Part shown: in pieces, positions 33,720 to 42,585 of the stretch
How the letters are laid out: each line of letters starts with the position of its first letter
Numbering within the stretch: position 1 is the first letter of the stretch
Assembly: GCA_045631645.1 (NCBI GenBank)
Contig: JAZQVC010000045.1
Location: 17,011-81,010, forward strand
Reading direction: 5' to 3'
DNA length: 64,000 bases
Origin: SIG459 sp045631645
GTDB lineage: Bacteria; Bacillota; Clostridia; Oscillospirales; Oscillospiraceae
Translations under genes and position numbers: made by a program
The notes under the pieces: model-generated
Told to the model about the DNA's origin: nothing
The model's database searches: none
Seen by the model: only the letters and a program-made list of their open reading frames with translations

Positions 33720-35990
33720 ATGGCCTTCCATGCCGAAACTGCTCAAAACGTAGAGGTCAGCATTAAAATTCCTCCCGAGTTGCCGCCTATGGAGCAGCTT
33801 TCCCTGATGGAACGCTACACCGAAGCCCATAAAAACAATGGAAACAGCAAGGAGGAAAGGGAAGTTGTCTGCCTGCAGGTGCTTTACCCCAAGCTCTTCC
33901 GCTCCATTGAAGATGAAGACCTCTTTGCAGGACGTTTGGATTTTCTCCCCATTGGCTTTGGCTGCGTAACATCTGTGGGCGGTGTGGGACATTACTGTGT
34001 GTTCAACAAGCTGACAAAATTTAAGCAGCAGATTCCCCAGCAGGAGCATTACAGGGTTGATGCTCTTTATAGCTACTGGCTTGACCATGATGTGAAGACC
34101 AAGTACTGCAAGGATGCGCTGAAGGACGACATAGTGGGTATGTTCATTGATTGCGACTATCCTCTTATCGCCACTGCCCGTCTTTCCGGTATGATGCTGG
34201 ATTACCGCAGCCTGATGGATCTGGGTATTGGCGGAATTCGCAGCAGAATTCATGCTCTGCAGGAGCAAAAGGGTGATAAACCCTTCTATCGTGCCTGCCT
34301 TAGCTGCCTTGACCTTTTCGGCGACTGCGCTGATGCTTTGGCTGACAAGGCCGCAGCTTTGCTTTCTGGTGCGAGCGAGCAGCGACGCAAGGATCTGCAG
34401 CGCATGATAGATGCCCTTGGAAAAATCAAGAATGACCGCCCCGAAACGTTTTTTGAGGCGCTTCAGCTGTTCTGGCTTTATGCCCTTCTGGCGGGCGTAA
34501 TCAATTACGGCCGCATGGATGATGTGCTTGGACCTTTCCTGCAGAAGGATCTTGATGAGGGTCGTCTTGACGAGGCGGAGGCATTCCGTCTGCTTAAATC
34601 CCTCTGGACTATGATAGAAAACCGCAGAACCACCGTTAACGGAAGAATCATCGTTGGCGGACGCGGTCGTCGCGACAGTGATGCGGCAGACACATTCACC
34701 CGCATTGCAATGAAGGTTGCAAGCGAGTGCCGCTATGTTGAGCCTCAATTCACTTTGCGATTCGACAAAAACACTCCGGAAGACATAATGGATTCCGCGC
34801 TGGATGCCATAGGAAAGGGCGCTACATATCCCACCTTGTATAATGATGATGTCAATATCCCTGCTACCATGCACGCCATGCGAGTTGACGAGAAAACGGC
34901 GGAGCAGTATGTACCCTTTGGCTGCGGCGAGTTTGTTATTCAGGGACAGAGCACAGGTACACCCAACACCTGCATCAATCTTTTGAAGATACTTCAGATG
35001 GCCATCAACGGCGGCATTGACCCCAAGGACGGAATTGACAAGAGCGACGGAGTTGAACTGCTGCCTGCAGAAAAGCTGGATAGCTTCGAGGCGCTTTTTG
35101 ACCAGTATCGCCGCCTTGTGGAGCATTATCTGGATCTTTCTGTGAAAGCCCAGACCCGTTCCTATGAAATTATGAATCAGGAGGTTTCCTTCCTGTTCAC
35201 CAGCATCCTTATGGAGGACTGCATAGGTCGCGGTCTTGCTGTGCTGGATGGAGGCATTCGCTATTTGGGCGGAACCAACGAAACCTATGGCAACATCAAT
35301 GTTTCCGACTCTCTCACCGCTATTGAGCAGGTGGTTTATCAGCGTAAGTTGGTTTCTTTGCCTCAGCTGCGTGATGCTGCCAAGGAAAATTTCGCAGGTC
35401 AGGAATGGCTTCGCCGTCAGCTTTGGGAATGCCCCAAATACGGCAACGATGACCCCTGCGCCGACGATATGGCGGACAGAGTTTTCCAATTTGTTGCCAA
35501 CGGAGTTCGCGACCGCGGCATAGAAGCGGGAATGCAGTATTATCTGATCGTTATAAGCAATAACCAGCTCAACACCGAGTGGGGAAGAAAGACGGCCGCA
35601 TCCTATGACGGACGCCGCGACGGTCAGTTTATGAATCCTGCCAATAATCCTCAGGGAGGAGCAAACCAAAACGGTCCTACCGCGATGCTCAATTCTCTTG
35701 CCCGCTTTGACGCATCTCTTCATGGCGGCAGCGTGCAGAATATTAAATTCACTCCCGACTTCTTTAACGGACGCCGCGAACTTATAAAGCAGATGTTCCG
35801 AGTTTACTTTGATAGAGGCGGATGCCATCTGATGGTAACCGTTGTTGACCGCGGCGTGCTTGAGGCTGCGGTTGAACGACCCGAGGATTATCGTGACCTT
35901 ATCGTACGAGTTTCGGGCTTTTCCGCCGTGTTTGTAAATCTGGAATCCGATATTCAGCAGGAGCTTATGAGCAGGGTGCTGTATGGATAA
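33720..35990 (+). CDS. Glycyl radical enzyme of unknown substrate
   Basis: 756 residues of the pyruvate formate-lyase superfamily. The active-site loop is VPFGCGEFVIQGQSTGTPN with Cys402 as the thiyl residue; most characterised members read GCVE, so GCGE is unusual. The C-terminal radical motif is VRVSGFSAVFVNLE with Gly733, 24 residues from the end. NRRTTVNGRIIVGG is a typical core strand. These enzymes do radical eliminations, decarboxylations or C-C cleavage without oxygen. The adjacent activase (8-base overlap) supports function. Neighbouring nanE and manA point to a sugar-derived substrate; the actual one is unknown. AAAGGAG lies inside the end of nanE. Confidence 0.92.
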   Translation: MAFHAETAQNVEVSIKIPPELPPMEQLSLMERYTEAHKNNGNSKEEREVVCLQVLYPKLFRSIEDEDLFAGRLDFLPIGFGCVTSVGGVGHYCVFNKLTKFKQQIPQQEHYRVDALYSYWLDHDVKTKYCKDALKDDIVGMFIDCDYPLIATARLSGMMLDYRSLMDLGIGGIRSRIHALQEQKGDKPFYRACLSCLDLFGDCADALADKAAALLSGASEQRRKDLQRMIDALGKIKNDRPETFFEALQLFWLYALLAGVINYGRMDDVLGPFLQKDLDEGRLDEAEAFRLLKSLWTMIENRRTTVNGRIIVGGRGRRDSDAADTFTRIAMKVASECRYVEPQFTLRFDKNTPEDIMDSALDAIGKGATYPTLYNDDVNIPATMHAMRVDEKTAEQYVPFGCGEFVIQGQSTGTPNTCINLLKILQMAINGGIDPKDGIDKSDGVELLPAEKLDSFEALFDQYRRLVEHYLDLSVKAQTRSYEIMNQEVSFLFTSILMEDCIGRGLAVLDGGIRYLGGTNETYGNINVSDSLTAIEQVVYQRKLVSLPQLRDAAKENFAGQEWLRRQLWECPKYGNDDPCADDMADRVFQFVANGVRDRGIEAGMQYYLIVISNNQLNTEWGRKTAASYDGRRDGQFMNPANNPQGGANQNGPTAMLNSLARFDASLHGGSVQNIKFTPDFFNGRRELIKQMFRVYFDRGGCHLMVTVVDRGVLEAAVERPEDYRDLIVRVSGFSAVFVNLESDIQQELMSRVLYG

Positions 35991-36888
35991 TGGAACGCTG
36001 ACAGTAACAGAAATTGAACGCAGCGCGATCCACGATGGGCCGGGTCTTCGAACTGTAGTGTTTTTGCAGGGCTGCCCCTTGCATTGCTTTTGGTGCTGCA
36101 ATCCGGAGACCCGTCCTGCAAAACCCGTTTTGCTCCATGATCGGAAACTTTGCGTAGGCTGCGGCTCTTGCATAAGTCAATGTCCCAATGCCGCGCTTTC
36201 CCTTCGGGATGGAAAACTGGCGGTGGACAGGCTCGCCTGCCGTGGCTGCGGAAACTGCGTGGACATCTGCCCTGCTGGGGCAAATGCCCTGTCCGGCAAG
36301 GAAATGGTACTTGCCGATATTTTGAACGTGGTACAAAGAGACCGAGCCTATTATGAGTCAACAGGCGGAGGCATGACTTTGTCAGGCGGTGAGCCGCTGA
36401 TGCAGTCATCAGCGGTGGTGCTGCTGAAAATGGCGGCAGAGCAGGGAGTGTCTTCATGGGTGGAGACCACTGCCTATGTGCCCAAGGCCACTTTGGAAGA
36501 AGCCGCGAAATATGCCGAGGGATTTTATGTGGATTATAAGCACCCAGATGCAGAATCTTTGCGAAAAGCAACGGGTGCGGAGCTTTCGGTGATTGAAAGC
36601 AATATTCGCTTTTTGGTTGAAAAAGGGGCTAATGTCACTCTGCGAACCCCTGTGATACCAAATTTTAACGATGATAGGGAAGTTTTGCGCCGCTGCATAG
36701 CTTTTTCCTCTTCCCTTGGTCTAAAAAAGCATGTGCTGCTGCCTTATCACAACCTAGGTCGCGGAAAATACGAAAAACTGGATTTGGATTATCCTATGGA
36801 GTCAGCCGCAAATATGCTCACTGCGGAACTTGAAGATGTGAGAGCCATAGGCTCTGACATGGGGCTTGAGATACAAATCGGAGGATAA
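35983..36888 (+). CDS. Glycyl radical enzyme activase (radical SAM)
   Basis: 301 residues. The radical SAM cluster motif is GCPLHCFWCCNPE (Cys-x3-Cys-x2-Cys). Two ferredoxin-type motifs follow (CVGCGSCISQCPNA and CRGCGNCVDICPAG), the insert usual in activases of non-PFL glycyl radical enzymes. Then come GGGMTLSGGEPLMQ for SAM binding and FYVDYKHPD. It should abstract hydrogen from Gly733 of the preceding enzyme. It overlaps that gene by 8 bases and ends 2 bases before manA. Confidence 0.94.
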   Translation: MDNGTLTVTEIERSAIHDGPGLRTVVFLQGCPLHCFWCCNPETRPAKPVLLHDRKLCVGCGSCISQCPNAALSLRDGKLAVDRLACRGCGNCVDICPAGANALSGKEMVLADILNVVQRDRAYYESTGGGMTLSGGEPLMQSSAVVLLKMAAEQGVSSWVETTAYVPKATLEEAAKYAEGFYVDYKHPDAESLRKATGAELSVIESNIRFLVEKGANVTLRTPVIPNFNDDREVLRRCIAFSSSLGLKKHVLLPYHNLGRGKYEKLDLDYPMESAANMLTAELEDVRAIGSDMGLEIQIGG

Positions 36889-36890
36889 AT

Positions 36891-37817
36891 ATGTTTTTGC
36901 TGGAGCCGATAAGTAAAGATTATATTTGGGGCGGCACTCTTTTGAGAGAGCGCTTCGGAAAAGGCGAAGATGGCGCCGTGGTGGCGGAAAGCTGGGAGCT
37001 TTCCACCCATCCCGACGGGCTTACCATGCTGAAAGGCGGAGAGGAAAGTCTGCGCTATTATCTGAAAAGCAATCCCAAAGCGGGCGGAAGCTGCGTTTCC
37101 GAAAACGGGGATTTGCCCATATTGGTCAAACTTATTGATGCTCAAAGTGCCTTGTCCGTGCAGGTGCATCCCGATGATGCCTATGCCGCCAAGGTGGGAC
37201 AGCGAGGCAAAACGGAGCTTTGGCATATACTGGATGCTCAGCCGGACGCGGGAATTTATCTCGGTGTGAAGGAGAGCGTCAGCCGCGAGGAATTTAAGCG
37301 CCATATTTCTGAAAATACAGTGGAGCAGATTCTTCGCTGGGTACCTGTCAAGGCAGGGGAGAACTACTATATTCCTGCAGGAACTCTCCATGCCATCGGA
37401 GCAGGCTGCCTGATTTATGAAGTTCAGCAAAGTTCTAACCTGACTTACCGTGTGTATGATTACGGACGTCTTGGAGCGGACGGCAAGCCCCGACAGCTCC
37501 ATATTGAAGATGCCCTCGCGGTTTCTGTGCTTTCCCACGTGGACACAACTCCCTTGGGAAAAAATGAGGCAGAGGGAATTATTGCAGATTGCCCTTATTT
37601 TATCCTCAGGGAACTTTCCGTGGAAAAGGATACTCCGTTTTCTGCTCCCGAGGGAAGCTTCTGCCATCTGCTTTGCACAGAAGGAGAAGTTAGCGCGGTT
37701 GAGGGCGAAAATAATTATGTTCTTGTCCCCGGCGCAGGAGCTTTTCTCAATGCCGGAGAAAAAATCATTCTCCGCGGCAATGGTAAAATATTGGCTGTCA
37801 GCGGTGCGACCGCTTGA
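36891..37817 (+). CDS. manA: Mannose-6-phosphate isomerase, class I
   Basis: 308 residues, cupin-type zinc isomerase converting mannose-6-phosphate to fructose-6-phosphate. LLEPISKDYIWGGTLLRERF, SWELSTHPDG, LVKLIDAQSALSVQVHPDD with the zinc Gln/His, KTELWHILDA with Glu, and YIPAGTLHAIGAGCLIYEVQ with the last His are all present. The length suits the short bacterial form. It ends the rightward sugar operon and delivers its product to glycolysis. Confidence 0.92.
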   Translation: MFLLEPISKDYIWGGTLLRERFGKGEDGAVVAESWELSTHPDGLTMLKGGEESLRYYLKSNPKAGGSCVSENGDLPILVKLIDAQSALSVQVHPDDAYAAKVGQRGKTELWHILDAQPDAGIYLGVKESVSREEFKRHISENTVEQILRWVPVKAGENYYIPAGTLHAIGAGCLIYEVQQSSNLTYRVYDYGRLGADGKPRQLHIEDALAVSVLSHVDTTPLGKNEAEGIIADCPYFILRELSVEKDTPFSAPEGSFCHLLCTEGEVSAVEGENNYVLVPGAGAFLNAGEKIILRGNGKILAVSGATA

Positions 37818-37833
37818 TGCGGACAGAATATTC

Positions 37834-37862
37834 TTGCACATTTTATGAAAATGATGCATACT
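37834..37862 (+). promoter_or_regulatory. Possible promoter for the Gld-like ABC operon
   Basis: TTGCAC (37834-37839), 17-base spacer, CATACT (37857-37862), about 48 bases before the likely start at 37911. Both boxes are one or two bases off consensus. No terminator is evident after manA, so read-through is also possible. Confidence 0.45.
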
Positions 37863-37910
37863 GGGCAAAAGCCATTTTAGCTTATTTGATAAAAAAGGAG
37901 CATGAGAAGC

Positions 37911-38882
37911 TTGGTTAAAGTGGAGCATCTTGTGAAATATTACGGAGAAAAGAAAGTTCTTTCGGACATAAGCTTTTCTATCCGTGAGGGTGAGGTTGTC
38001 GGCCTGCTGGGTCTTAACGGTGTCGGCAAATCCACCACCATGAATATTCTGACCGGCTATCTGAGCGCCACCTCCGGCAGCGTAAAGATCGACGGACATG
38101 ATATCCTTGCTGATGCCAATGCGGCAAAGCGCAATATAGGATATCTGCCTGAATTGTTTGCTTTTTACCCTGAAATGAGGGTAAATGAATATTTGCAGTT
38201 CTGCTGCGACCTGAAAGGGGTCACAAAGAACAAAAAAGAGAGAGCGGAGCATTTGGATGCTATCTGCGAGCGCGTGGGATTGAGCCATGTTCGCGGCAGA
38301 ATGATCCGCAATCTTTCCAAGGGTTATAAACAGCGCGTGGGCTTTGCCCAGGCGCTTGTAGGCTCTCCCAAGGTTCTTGTTCTGGACGAGCCTACCGTGG
38401 GTCTGGACCCCTCCCAGATTATTGAAATCCGCGAGCTTATCCGCTCCGCGGGAAAATCCAGCACGGTTATCGTGTCCTCCCATATCCTGAGTGAAATTCA
38501 GGCCATTTGCGACCGAGTGATCGTTATTCACGGAGGAAAGGTTATAGCGGATGATACTCCCGAAAGTCTTTCCCGTATGATTCTTGCAACCCACAGAGTG
38601 GTTGTGCGCGTTTTTGGAGAACCTGAAAAGGTGACCGAAGTGCTGAAAGCAACGCCTGGTGTGCTGAAGGTAACTTGCCTCAGCGAGAAAGAACCCGGCG
38701 CCTATGACTATCGGATAGACGGTCAGCCCGACACCGATATCAGGGCAGATGTTTTCCGCTCCCTTGCAAAAGCGGATATGCCCTTGCTCTGCACATATAA
38801 CAATGAACTTTCTCTGGAGGACGTCTTCCTCCATTTGATTGGTGATACCCATGGAGAACAGAAAGGGGGCGAGGGAAAATGA
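37911..38882 (+). CDS. ABC transporter ATPase (GldA-like)
   Basis: 323 residues. Walker A GLNGVGKSTTMNI, Q loop in GYLPELFAFYPEM, signature NLSKGYKQRVGFAQALVG, Walker B VLVLDEPTVGLDP and H loop VSSHILSEI; a C-terminal extension of about 100 residues ends in LSLEDVFLHLIG. This is the layout of ATPases serving ABC-2 permeases such as GldA. A TTG start at 37911 (MVKVEHLVKYYG) is preferred because GGAG ends 10 bases before it; the ATG at 37902 lies only one base after GGAG. Its stop overlaps the permease start. Confidence 0.9.
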   Translation: MVKVEHLVKYYGEKKVLSDISFSIREGEVVGLLGLNGVGKSTTMNILTGYLSATSGSVKIDGHDILADANAAKRNIGYLPELFAFYPEMRVNEYLQFCCDLKGVTKNKKERAEHLDAICERVGLSHVRGRMIRNLSKGYKQRVGFAQALVGSPKVLVLDEPTVGLDPSQIIEIRELIRSAGKSSTVIVSSHILSEIQAICDRVIVIHGGKVIADDTPESLSRMILATHRVVVRVFGEPEKVTEVLKATPGVLKVTCLSEKEPGAYDYRIDGQPDTDIRADVFRSLAKADMPLLCTYNNELSLEDVFLHLIGDTHGEQKGGEGK

Positions 38883-39583
38883 CAGCTGTTTTTAAGCGTG
38901 AAGTTCGCGCCTACTTCCAGTCTCCCCTGGGATACGTATTCATAGCGGTCATGTATTTCTTCACCGCCTATTATTTCTTCACCTATAATCTTTATAACAA
39001 TACAACGGATATGTCCTCTCTTTTCAACCAGCTGTTTTCCGTTGTGCTGTTTCTCGTTCCCATTCTTACCATGCGTCTTATGAGCGAAGATAAGCGCGCA
39101 AGAACCGACCAGCTGCTTCTCACCGCACCTGTTTCCAGAATCGGAATCGTGCTGGGAAAATATTTTTCCGCCCTGTGCGTTTATCTTGTGGCCATCTCCG
39201 CATCCCTGCTGATGGCTCTGGTGCTCGCTGTTTACGGAACGCCCGATTGGCCTGTTATAATCGGCAATATTATCGGTCTTGTCCTGCTTGGCGCTGCTTT
39301 GATAGCAATTTGCATGTTCCTTTCCTCCATTACGGAAAGTCAGGTAATTGCTGCGGTTTCAGGCTTTGCGGTAAGCCTGTTTCTGGTTTTGGTGGACGCG
39401 CTGATTTATGTTGTGTCCGGAGAACTTGTCCAGAAGATTTTCTCCTATATGTCCTTTAACGGACGCTATAACGGCTTTACCATCGGCATTATTGATTTTT
39501 CCAATGTGCTGTTTTTCCTGAGCATTGCGGCCATGTTCGTTCTGCTTACCGCGGCGGTGCTTGAAAAGCGCCGCTGGAGCTAA
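38879..39583 (+). CDS. ABC-2 type permease (GldF-like)
   Basis: 234 residues with six hydrophobic helices. It starts MTAVFKREVRAYFQSPLGYV, a hallmark of GldF-type permeases, and carries LTMRLMSEDKRARTDQLLLT after helix 2. Overlaps the ATPase gene by 4 bases and is followed 13 bases later by a GldG-like protein. With them it forms an exporter-like complex in the membrane; its cargo in Clostridia is unknown. Confidence 0.9.
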   Translation: MTAVFKREVRAYFQSPLGYVFIAVMYFFTAYYFFTYNLYNNTTDMSSLFNQLFSVVLFLVPILTMRLMSEDKRARTDQLLLTAPVSRIGIVLGKYFSALCVYLVAISASLLMALVLAVYGTPDWPVIIGNIIGLVLLGAALIAICMFLSSITESQVIAAVSGFAVSLFLVLVDALIYVVSGELVQKIFSYMSFNGRYNGFTIGIIDFSNVLFFLSIAAMFVLLTAAVLEKRRWS

Positions 39584-39596
39584 TGGAGGTGGCGGC

Positions 39597-41039
39597 ATGA
39601 AAATTGCAAACGGAAAAAAGATGAGCTTCATCTTCACCCTCATTATCATACTTTTGATCGTGTCGGTGTTCCTGCTTAACGCAGTTGCTCTTGTTCTCTC
39701 CAATAGATATCCCCTGGCGGTTGACCTTACTGCCAACGCCGTTTACGAAATAGGCGATGAAACAAAGGCAATGCTTGATTCTCTCAGCGAGAATGTGACC
39801 ATCGATGTGCTGGCTTCGGAAAACGCCTTTGCGGGAGATTCCTATCTTGTGCAGGCAAAATATATTCTGGATCGTTACCCCCAGTATTCCGAGCGCGTTA
39901 CCCTGAGATACATCGACTATACCGCTGACCCCAGTTATGCTGCAAGCCATCCCGACCTGACCTTGGCGGAGGGTGACATCATTGTTTCTGCAAAGGAAAA
40001 TGTCAAGCAGATAACCCTCAAATCCCTGTTTAACTATGCATATACTGCCAGCGGATCTCTGGCGGTGGAATCCTCCCGCGCTGAAGAAGCCGTCACCGGC
40101 GCAATAATGAGTGTAATGAGCGATGACGAAGTTTGCGTAGGTGTTATCAGCGGTCACGGTGAGCAGTCTATGAGCAATTTCACCGCATTGCTTGTAAACA
40201 ATAACTATGTGCTGGAAACTGCCGTGCTTGCAACGGATGATCTTTCCAAGTTTGACGCGCTGATGCTGCTGGCACCTCAGACCGACTTGTCTGAGGATGA
40301 TGTGCGCACTCTTGAAGCTTATCTGTATAATGGCGGCGAGTATGGACGCACTCTGCTTTATACCGCTTCCATATCCCAGACCCAGCTTCCCGATATTGAA
40401 ACCCTGCTGAGTGAGTGGGGCGTTTCTGTTGGAAGCGGAATTATCTTTGAAACAAAGGCTGAGCGCACTTATCAGTATCAGCCCTTCTATCCCATCGCGG
40501 ATCATTCATCCACCACTTATCAGGATATGCTGATAGACTCCACCGCGCCTATGCTTATGCCCATGTCCAGACCTCTGGAGCTGCTTTTTGACTCCCGTGA
40601 CGGACAGTATGTGGAAACCTTGCTTACATTTGCTTCAAGCGCAGGTGTGCGCCCCATAGATGCAGGAGATGACTTCAGTGCAGAGGATGCCGAACAGTGG
40701 GGACCCATACCTGCTATGGTGCTTGCAAGCCGCCGCGTGTACGTCAACGGTGAACTTGCCAAGCGTTCCTCCATTATCGTGTCCGGTTCCACTTCAATGC
40801 TTGAGGAACTTTGCATCCAGAATTCTTCTCTGGCCAACAGCCAATATATGGTCAACCTCATGGGTGATATGACCGAGAAAGAGGAGTCTGTTGTTATCGC
40901 ACCCAAATCTCTGGCAGGAAAAACTCTGGGCATTACCACAGCGCAGGTTACCAGATTGGGTGTTGTTCTCGGCGGAATACTGCCTCTGGCAATTCTGCTG
41001 GCAGGCATTGGCGTATGGCTGTATCGGAGGTATAAGTAA
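39597..41039 (+). CDS. GldG-like ABC-associated extracytoplasmic protein
   Basis: 480 residues with a transmembrane helix near each end (about 10-35 and 450-472) and a large extracytoplasmic domain between. LTANAVYEIGDETKAMLDSL, VTIDVLASENAF, GVISGHGEQSMSNFTALL and a DALMLLAPQTDLSEDD segment match the ABC_transp_aux/GldG family. The ATG at 39597 follows GGAGGTGG; the longer open frame upstream overlaps the permease gene. It overlaps the next start by one base. Such proteins sit beside ABC-2 permeases and may bind a wall or surface ligand. Confidence 0.88.
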   Translation: MKIANGKKMSFIFTLIIILLIVSVFLLNAVALVLSNRYPLAVDLTANAVYEIGDETKAMLDSLSENVTIDVLASENAFAGDSYLVQAKYILDRYPQYSERVTLRYIDYTADPSYAASHPDLTLAEGDIIVSAKENVKQITLKSLFNYAYTASGSLAVESSRAEEAVTGAIMSVMSDDEVCVGVISGHGEQSMSNFTALLVNNNYVLETAVLATDDLSKFDALMLLAPQTDLSEDDVRTLEAYLYNGGEYGRTLLYTASISQTQLPDIETLLSEWGVSVGSGIIFETKAERTYQYQPFYPIADHSSTTYQDMLIDSTAPMLMPMSRPLELLFDSRDGQYVETLLTFASSAGVRPIDAGDDFSAEDAEQWGPIPAMVLASRRVYVNGELAKRSSIIVSGSTSMLEELCIQNSSLANSQYMVNLMGDMTEKEESVVIAPKSLAGKTLGITTAQVTRLGVVLGGILPLAILLAGIGVWLYRRYK

Positions 41040-42463
41040 TGAAAAAACTGCTTCGTCTTCTGATTGCAGAGATTATTATAGTGGCGGTTTTGTTCGCCGC
41101 GCTGACAGGCCTTATCCTGAATCCTCCCGGCAGCGAAGTGGAAAGCTATGTGTTTGCCGACCGCGCAGCCACGGAGATTGCGTCTGTCCATGTGGAGCAT
41201 GAGGCGGGAGTTATCGACATAAAGAGCCAGAACGGCGGCTTTATGATTGATGGCGTTTCCTCCGAGCTTGTGGATATTGAAACATTTATCGAATTTCTAA
41301 CCGCCTGCAGCGAGGTTTCCGCCCTGCAAAAGGTGGATACCAATAAAAAAGACCTTGCCGAGTTTGGACTCGCTCCCTGTCAGGCTTGGGTGTATGTGAC
41401 TTACACCGATGGTCAGGAACTGAGCCTTCAGCTGGGAAGCAAGGAGAGCGTATCGGGAAATTATTACTTCTCTGTGGATGGTCAGGACGGCATTTACCTG
41501 ATGGCGGGAGAAACAGCGGATTATTACCTGATGGTGAAAGAATCTCTGATTTCTTTCTATGTAACGCCTGAACTTAAAGTGTCCAGCCCCCTGTCTGCGG
41601 TGGGTGATATTACCTTCAGCGGCGGTCCGCTGGAAGAGAGCGTAACCATTGAATCTGTAGGCTTCGGCAACGAGGAAATTCGCGAGATGGCGCGCTCTTT
41701 TGGCGCTGCTACCCATATTGTCCGCGGCAATGCCATTTATGAGTTGGATCAAAGTTACGGTCTTGAGATGCTTACTCCCCTGTGCGGCATGACTGGCGAC
41801 AGCATCATGTATTATGGTCTGACACCTGAGCAGGAAGATGCTATGGGCTTTGCCAATCCCTATATGCAGGTTGAATTTGACTATAAAAACGGCACTGCGG
41901 AAGCAGTTCCCTATGTGCTGCGCTTCCTGCCTGCCATTGAGGATGGGTCTTATTTCTATGTGAATGCTGCAGGAAGCGGCATGGTCTTCCTGATCGAAAG
42001 ACCGGCTTTCATGGATATTGTTTATGAGAAGCTCCTGCTTCGCTGGTTTGTTTCTCCTCTGCTTATGGATGTTTCCGGCATCACTATTGAAAGCGGCGGC
42101 GAAGTTTATGACTTCACCATTGACGGAAGCGATACAAAGAACCCCGTGGCTGCTCTTAACGGAGAGACGGTGGATATTTCCCTCTTCCGCAGACTGTTCC
42201 AGCTTCTCAACAGCGCCGCAGCCGACGGAGATTATCTTGGAGTTCAGGCTCAGCCCAATGAAAAGCCCCTTATGAGGGTGACTTATCATTATACAGAGGG
42301 CAAAGCAGACGATGTTATTGCTCTTTATACCGGAAGCACCAGACGCGTAAATGTCTATGTAAACGGCGTTTGCGAGTTCGGAATGAAGGATTCTTATGTT
42401 GAACGCGTAACGCAGGCCTTGGCTGCCATTGAAGTTGGAGAGGACTTTGACATCAACTGGTGA
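41039..42463 (+). CDS. DUF4340-family protein
   Basis: 474 residues. One N-terminal helix (about 3-24) leads to an all-extracytoplasmic region with repeated units (VYVTYTDGQELSLQLGSKES; GISGEVYDF-like strands) resembling DUF4340. The family typically follows GldG-like genes, as here where start and stop overlap by one base. Function is unknown; a partner of the ABC complex is the reasonable inference. No T-run terminator is clear before the next promoter at 42505. Confidence 0.82.
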   Translation: MKKLLRLLIAEIIIVAVLFAALTGLILNPPGSEVESYVFADRAATEIASVHVEHEAGVIDIKSQNGGFMIDGVSSELVDIETFIEFLTACSEVSALQKVDTNKKDLAEFGLAPCQAWVYVTYTDGQELSLQLGSKESVSGNYYFSVDGQDGIYLMAGETADYYLMVKESLISFYVTPELKVSSPLSAVGDITFSGGPLEESVTIESVGFGNEEIREMARSFGAATHIVRGNAIYELDQSYGLEMLTPLCGMTGDSIMYYGLTPEQEDAMGFANPYMQVEFDYKNGTAEAVPYVLRFLPAIEDGSYFYVNAAGSGMVFLIERPAFMDIVYEKLLLRWFVSPLLMDVSGITIESGGEVYDFTIDGSDTKNPVAALNGETVDISLFRRLFQLLNSAAADGDYLGVQAQPNEKPLMRVTYHYTEGKADDVIALYTGSTRRVNVYVNGVCEFGMKDSYVERVTQALAAIEVGEDFDINW

Positions 42464-42504
42464 CGCGTAAATTGAATATCATTGCATCAAAACATAGAAT
42501 TTCC

Positions 42505-42533
42505 TTGCAATTACATGCACCGTTTGGTACAAT
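42505..42533 (+). promoter_or_regulatory. Sigma-A promoter for the second sugar/ABC importer operon
   Basis: TTGCAA (42505-42510), 17-base spacer, TACAAT (42528-42533), 52 bases before the TTG start at 42586. Near-consensus spacing. Confidence 0.78.
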
Positions 42534-42585
42534 ATGTAAGTAATATTAGGTTTCACCTTCATCTTATAGCCTGGAGTGATGTGCG

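Noticed and set aside
33714..36173. Very long open frame (819 codons) antisense to the glycyl radical enzyme and activase
   Set aside because: It is the mirror of a gene with strong codon bias; its translation has no family motif, and the plus strand carries clear catalytic motifs and ribosome sites.
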